Source: an uncultured Bacilli bacterium (GTDB lineage: Bacteria > Bacillota_I > Bacilli_A > RF39 > UBA660). From it: DNA of 26,434 bases. The position numbers and the translations under genes are program-made. Shown piece by piece: positions 22,911 through 26,434 of the stretch. The stretch covers positions 1 to 26,434 of the forward strand of contig CANQOD010000002.1 of assembly GCA_947625395.1 (NCBI GenBank), in the 5' to 3' direction. Every line of letters starts with the position of its first letter. Within the stretch, counting starts at the first letter, position 1. The notes under the pieces are model-generated. The model did not search any database. It was not told the origin of the DNA and was given only the letters and a program-made list of their open reading frames with translations.

Positions 22911-23180
22911 TTACTTTTTCTTGTCTTGTCCGTGTCCACCAAATTTACGAGTTAAGGCAAACTCTCCTAACTTGTGTCCAACCATATCTTCTGTTACATA
23001 AACAGGGATAAATTCACGTCCGTTATGAACAGCAAAGGTATGTCCAATAAAGTCAGGATAAATGGTAGAGCGTCTTGACCAAGTTTTAATGACTTCTTTT
23101 TTTCCGCTTTTATTTAATTCTTGAACCTTTTCTAGTAATCGTTCGAATACATAAGGTCCTTTCTTTAAACTTCTTGCCAT
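22911..23180 (-). CDS. rpsS: Small ribosomal subunit protein uS19
   Basis: The 89-residue protein begins MARSLKKGPYVFERLLEKV and has TWSRRSTIYPDFIGHTFAVHNGR and the C-terminal LGEFALTRKFGGHG signature. S19 sits in the 30S head with S13. Length and position between rplB and rplV are standard. Confidence 0.98.
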   Translation of the reverse strand: MARSLKKGPYVFERLLEKVQELNKSGKKEVIKTWSRRSTIYPDFIGHTFAVHNGREFIPVYVTEDMVGHKLGEFALTRKFGGHGQDKKK

Positions 23181-23189
23181 AGTTCCCTC

Positions 23190-24020
23190 CTATTTACTTT
23201 CACGACGGCGAACAATAAATTTATCCGTCTTTTTATTATTACGTGTTTTAAGTCCAAGTGCTTTTTTACCCCAAGGTGTCAGTGGCGCTTTACGTCCGAC
23301 TGGAGCACGTCCTTCACCACCACCATGTGGATGGTCATTAGGGTTCATAACAGAACCACGTACTGTTGGACGAATGCCCATGTGACGTTTGCGTCCTGCT
23401 TTTCCAAGTTTAACTAAACTTGCATCTTCGTTTCCAACTTCACCGATGGTTGCCATACAAGTACCAAGTACTTTTCTTTGTTCTCCACTTGATAAACGAA
23501 TCATGACATAGTTTCCTTCACGACCAAGGATTTGTGCAGAAGCACCAGCACTTCTTGCTAAGCTTCCACCTTTTCCAGGACGAAGTTCAATGTTATGAAT
23601 CACTGTACCAACGGGAATATTCATAATAGGTAGTGCATTTCCTGTTTTGATATCTGCACCTTGACCTGACATAATTTCAGTTCCAACTTCTAATCCTTTT
23701 GGAGCAAGAATATATCTTTTTTCTCCATCACGATAGTTGATAAGGGCAATATTTGCCGTTCTATTTGGGTCATATTCAATACTTGCTACTGTACCAGGAA
23801 TATCAAATTTATTACGTTTAAAATCAATGATACGATATTTTCTTTTTGCTCCGCCACCTTGATGTCTAACGGTAATTTTTCCTTGATTATTACGTCCTGC
23901 ATTTTTCTTCGCTGTTACAACAAGGCTCTTTTCTGGAGTTTTCTTTGTAATCTCGTTATTGACAAGCGTACTTTTCTTTCTTTGTCCTGGTGTAGTAGGT
24001 TTATAATTTCTAATTGCCAT
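23190..24020 (-). CDS. rplB: Large ribosomal subunit protein uL2
   Basis: The 276-residue protein starts MAIRNYKPTTPGQRKKSTLV and contains VRHQGGGAKRKYRIIDFKR, the RNA-binding core, and the C-terminal HPHGGGEGRAPVG signature with the conserved histidine close to the peptidyl transferase centre. L2 is needed for subunit association. Length is normal and all blocks are intact. Confidence 0.98.
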   Translation of the reverse strand: MAIRNYKPTTPGQRKKSTLVNNEITKKTPEKSLVVTAKKNAGRNNQGKITVRHQGGGAKRKYRIIDFKRNKFDIPGTVASIEYDPNRTANIALINYRDGEKRYILAPKGLEVGTEIMSGQGADIKTGNALPIMNIPVGTVIHNIELRPGKGGSLARSAGASAQILGREGNYVMIRLSSGEQRKVLGTCMATIGEVGNEDASLVKLGKAGRKRHMGIRPTVRGSVMNPNDHPHGGGEGRAPVGRKAPLTPWGKKALGLKTRNNKKTDKFIVRRRESK

Positions 24021-24034
24021 TTTATTTCCTCCTT

Positions 24035-24316
24035 CTAACCAAGATCAATGGTTTGTCCGTCTTTGAGTGTTACAATCGCTTTTTTGGTACGATTGCTCAA
24101 TCCACTATAACGTCCAACTCTTCTTTTCTTAGGTTTTACATTTAATGTACGAATCTCTTTGACATTGACTTTGAAGATTCGTTCAATTGCATTTTTAATT
24201 TCAGTCTTATTGGCACGAGAGTCAACTTTGAAAACGTATTGTCCAAGGTTTGCTCTATCTTGTGATTTTTCTGTAATCACAGGTGCTTTGATAATTTCTA
24301 AGTACTTAGTATCCAT
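24035..24316 (-). CDS. rplW: Large ribosomal subunit protein uL23
   Basis: The 93-residue protein has APVITEKSQDRANLGQYVF, the NKTEIKNAIERIFKVNVKEI helix and the basic VKPKKRRVGRYSG loop. L23 is the main docking site for trigger factor and SRP at the tunnel exit. The ATG shares one base with the rplD stop, so they are coupled. Confidence 0.98.
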   Translation of the reverse strand: MDTKYLEIIKAPVITEKSQDRANLGQYVFKVDSRANKTEIKNAIERIFKVNVKEIRTLNVKPKKRRVGRYSGLSNRTKKAIVTLKDGQTIDLG

Positions 24317-24942
24317 TACTTAAGCACCTCCTCTATTTTTGTAAGTGCTCCTTCTGTAAAGATGACAATGTCTGCATTGACAAGGTCTAAGACGTTGACT
24401 TCATCGTTTGCAATCAAAGCAATGTTTTGTAAGTTACGGCTAGCAAGAATGACATTTTCATCAAAGGTGTCAACGACGATTAAGACTTTTTTATCGGCAA
24501 CTTTTAATGTGTTTAATAAAGCAACCATTTCTTTGGTCTTTGGTGTTTGGAATGCTAATTCTTCCATGACGATAACTTCATTGTTGGCAAACTTTTCTGA
24601 TAAAGCGCTCTTTAGGGCTAAACGTCTTTCTTTACGGTTCATTTTTTTGCCATAATCACGTGGTACTGGAGTTCCATAACGTCCTCCACCTACCCATTGT
24701 ACAGCACGGATAGAACCTTGACGAGCATGTCCTGTTCCTTTTTGTCTCCAAGGTTTACGTCCTCCACCAGATACTTCTGAACGATTCTTTGTAGAGTGTG
24801 TTCCTTGTCTTAATGATGCTTGTGCTAAAATCACGGCATCGTACATTACTTTTTGATTGGGTTCAATCCCAAATACTTCTTCATTTAGTTTTAATTCTTT
24901 TATTTCTTCACCTTTAAGGTTTAAAAGTTTTACTTTTTTCAT
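24316..24942 (-). CDS. rplD: Large ribosomal subunit protein uL4
   Basis: The 208-residue protein has the tunnel-lining loop region with RQGTHSTKNRSEVSGGGRKP and KGTGHARQGSIRAVQWVGGG, and a Rossmann-like C-terminus (VLIVVDTFDEN, ADIVIFTEGAL). In E. coli L4 also represses the S10 operon. ATG 24942 (MKKVKLLNLKGEEI) is preferred over 24963 because AAAGGAGG lies between them with seven-base spacing, and because the length fits the family. Confidence 0.97.
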   Translation of the reverse strand: MKKVKLLNLKGEEIKELKLNEEVFGIEPNQKVMYDAVILAQASLRQGTHSTKNRSEVSGGGRKPWRQKGTGHARQGSIRAVQWVGGGRYGTPVPRDYGKKMNRKERRLALKSALSEKFANNEVIVMEELAFQTPKTKEMVALLNTLKVADKKVLIVVDTFDENVILASRNLQNIALIANDEVNVLDLVNADIVIFTEGALTKIEEVLK

Positions 24943-24993
24943 CCTATTTCCTCCTTTCATCACAATGCGTATTGTTTGTTCGTTTTTCTATGA

Positions 24994-25848
24994 CTATGCT
25001 TCTTGTTTTTCTTCTTGTGATGATTCGTCAGTTGTTTCGTTTGTATCTTGAGTAGATTCTATTGGTGCAGCTTCTTGGGTTGTTTCTTCTTGGGCTGGAG
25101 CTTCTTCAACTGGAGTTTCAACAGCTTCTTCATTGGCTTCTGTTGTTACTTCAACTGTTTCTACTGCTTCTTGATTTTCAATTTCTTGATAGGTGATTAA
25201 TTCTTCCATTTTTTGTACTGTATCTTTATTTTTTACAGCAGTACGAATTAAAACTAAACTATTTTTTGGTCCTGGAACATTTCCTTTAATTAAAAGGCAG
25301 TTGTTTTCTGTGTCGACTTGTACAATGACTAAGTTTTGTACAGTTGTCATGACATGTCCCATATGTCCTGGTAATTTTTTACCTTTTAAGACGTGCATTG
25401 GTCTTAGTGTTCCTAATGAACCTACACCACGATGATATTGAGAACCATGTCCCATTGGTCCACGGCTTTGGTTGTAACGTTTGATAACACCTTGGAAACC
25501 TTTTCCTTTACTTACTCCACTCACGTCAACCATTTCACCTTCTGTGAATACTGAAGCGTCTAGAGTTTGTCCAAGCGTGTAATCATTTACGTTTACACCT
25601 CGAATTTCTCTTAAGAAGCGCTTAGGTTCACATCCAGCTTTTTTTGTATGACCCATTTTTGGTTTGTTGCTATGCTTAGCAGATACTGTTTTGTATCCTA
25701 ATTGAATGGCATCATAACCATCTTTTTCTGTTGTTTTAATTTGCGTAACTACATTAGGTTCAACTTCAACAACAGTCACCGGAATTAATTTACCATTTTG
25801 AGTAAATACTTGGGTCATTCCGATTTTTGTACCTAAGATTCCTTTCAT
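24994..25848 (-). CDS. rplC: Large ribosomal subunit protein uL3 with acidic C-terminal extension
   Basis: Residues 1-209 form a normal L3: MKGILGTKIGMTQVF at the start, the GVSKGKGFQGVIKRYN and GSQYHRGVGSLG arm that reaches the peptidyl transferase centre, and GHMGHVMTTVQNL. Residues 210-284 are a tail rich in Glu, Thr, Gln and Ala. From residue 221 onward I count 20 Glu and 2 Asp against a single Lys. L3 is usually about 205-215 residues long, so the tail is additional. It is in frame and ends in a clean stop. The tail is probably disordered and its function is unknown. Confidence 0.97.
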   Translation of the reverse strand: MKGILGTKIGMTQVFTQNGKLIPVTVVEVEPNVVTQIKTTEKDGYDAIQLGYKTVSAKHSNKPKMGHTKKAGCEPKRFLREIRGVNVNDYTLGQTLDASVFTEGEMVDVSGVSKGKGFQGVIKRYNQSRGPMGHGSQYHRGVGSLGTLRPMHVLKGKKLPGHMGHVMTTVQNLVIVQVDTENNCLLIKGNVPGPKNSLVLIRTAVKNKDTVQKMEELITYQEIENQEAVETVEVTTEANEEAVETPVEEAPAQEETTQEAAPIESTQDTNETTDESSQEEKQEA

Positions 25849-25863
25849 TTATTTTTCCTCCTA

Positions 25864-26175
25864 TTATTTTGTTTTGATTTGGATGTCTACTCCGCTTGGT
25901 AAGTCAAGACGTGTTAGTGCGTCCATAACTTCCTTACTTGGATTTTTAACATCAATAAGTCTTTTGTGTGTACGCATTTCGAATTGCTCACGTGAATCCT
26001 TGTATTTGTGTACTGCACGTAAGATTGTAAATTTCTCAATTTCTGTTGGAAGTGGTACGGGTCCTGAAATTTCTCCTCCACTTCTTTTGATTGTTTCCAC
26101 AATCTTGGTGACAGCGTTGTCAAGAACTCTATGGTCATAAGCTTTTAGCTTAATGCGTAGTCTTTCTGTTGACAT
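25864..26175 (-). CDS. rpsJ: Small ribosomal subunit protein uS10
   Basis: The 103-residue protein matches S10 over its full length: LRIKLKAYDHRVLDNAV, GPVPLPTEIEKFTILRAVHK, SREQFEMRTHKRLIDV and LDLPSGVDIQIK. S10 sits in the 30S head and, as NusE, takes part in transcription antitermination with NusB. It is the first gene of the cluster. GGGAGG precedes ATG 26175, and the structured leader and promoter lie upstream. Confidence 0.98.
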   Translation of the reverse strand: MSTERLRIKLKAYDHRVLDNAVTKIVETIKRSGGEISGPVPLPTEIEKFTILRAVHKYKDSREQFEMRTHKRLIDVKNPSKEVMDALTRLDLPSGVDIQIKTK

Positions 26176-26294
26176 TCTTAAATCCTCCCTTCGCCTATAT
26201 CGAGTATAGACTTGCTCCGTGCGAATAACCCGATAATCAGTTTACAACTTAACCTGGTGTATCGGCAACCTCTCACATCTAAGCAGTCACACGT
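26176..26294 (-). promoter_or_regulatory. Structured 5' leader of rpsJ
   Basis: The leader of about 118 bases can form nested helices. GACUGCUU pairs with GAGC-A-AGUC (one bulge), UGUG pairs with CGCA, and CCGAUA pairs with UAUCGG. These are followed by a separate CUAUA/UAUAG hairpin just before the ribosome binding site. The stretch GAGAGGTTGCCGATACACC resembles, from memory, the conserved leader upstream of rpsJ in other Bacillota. It is a candidate autoregulatory site for a protein of the cluster. No T-run terminator is seen inside it. Confidence 0.6.
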
Positions 26295-26299
26295 ATTTA

Positions 26300-26329
26300 A
26301 TTTTAGCATATAAAATAAGGAAAACGCAA
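26300..26329 (-). promoter_or_regulatory. Promoter of the ribosomal protein cluster
   Basis: The -35 box TTGCGT (26324-26329) and the -10 box TAAAAT (26300-26305) are 18 bases apart. TG one base before the -10 box makes it an extended -10. Transcription should begin near 26294. Further upstream to 26434 the DNA is A/T-rich without a gene. Confidence 0.75.
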
Positions 26330-26434
26330 CCATTTTTTGCATTTTTTATTGATTTTTTACTGTTTTTTGCAAACTGTTGAACATTGAGATAACATATTTT
26401 ATTATTTTCAAAAGAAAAAAGAACCATTTTGGAT

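Noticed and set aside
1..26434. Mycoplasma genetic code (TGA as tryptophan)
   Set aside because: TGA ends the DedA, secY, adk and infA genes at the expected family lengths, and no in-frame TGA is needed for any product.
26401..26434. Partial terminator of an upstream gene
   Set aside because: The minus strand has a T-rich run after AAAATGGTTC, which could be the 3' arm of a terminator, but the 5' arm would lie outside the window.
1..26434. CRISPR arrays, insertion sequences, tRNA or rRNA genes
   Set aside because: No repeat-spacer pattern, transposase, terminal repeats, tRNA cloverleaf or rRNA segment was seen in the window.

Overview
The window comes from an AT-rich, low-G+C Gram-positive bacterium of the Bacillota. 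Supporting signs are strong AGGAGG-type ribosome binding sites, a leucine T-box leader, a zinc-type S14, a FemAB-like peptidoglycan-bridge enzyme, a Cse60-like sporulation-family protein, and the S10-spc-alpha ribosomal cluster with secY-adk-map-infA embedded as in Bacilli. TGA is used as a stop codon by several genes, so the mycoplasma code does not apply. The FemAB-like enzyme argues for a cell wall. I cannot place the organism below class level; a Bacilli or Erysipelotrichia-like gut lineage is a guess.

Layout. Positions 1-224 hold no gene I can support, but contain two C-rich inverted repeats and the promoter of the first operon. On the + strand from 225 to 2676 lie a FemAB-family transferase, a DedA-family membrane protein and an O6-alkylguanine-DNA alkyltransferase; the last two overlap by four bases. 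From 2660 leftward-reading genes take over: a small Cse60-like protein, then a leucine-responsive operon. That operon starts at about 7190 with a T-box leader (CUU specifier) and runs through a small three-helix membrane protein, leuS and an unknown 298-residue protein to a terminator at 2856-2892. The next block is proS plus a small membrane-anchored unknown, then a FIST-domain protein with an aldehyde dehydrogenase. The rest (12052-26175, minus strand) is one long ribosomal cluster in the order S10, L3, L4, L23, L2, S19, L22, S3, L16, L29, S17, L14, L24, L5, S14, S8, L6, L18, S5, L15, SecY, Adk, Map, IF-1, L36, S13, S11, RpoA, L17. It has a promoter and structured leader before rpsJ and a terminator after rplQ.

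The most interesting point is that the leucyl-tRNA synthetase carries a complete Nudix hydrolase domain, with an intact Nudix box, inserted in frame near the end of its editing (CP1) domain. The same enzyme has an altered KMSKS loop (KMGKR) and an altered editing motif (TTRCDT). Other oddities are the absence of rpmD (L30) between rpsE and rplO, a strongly acidic 75-residue tail on L3, an adenylate kinase whose P-loop glycines are replaced by alanine, and two uncharacterised proteins co-transcribed with leuS.
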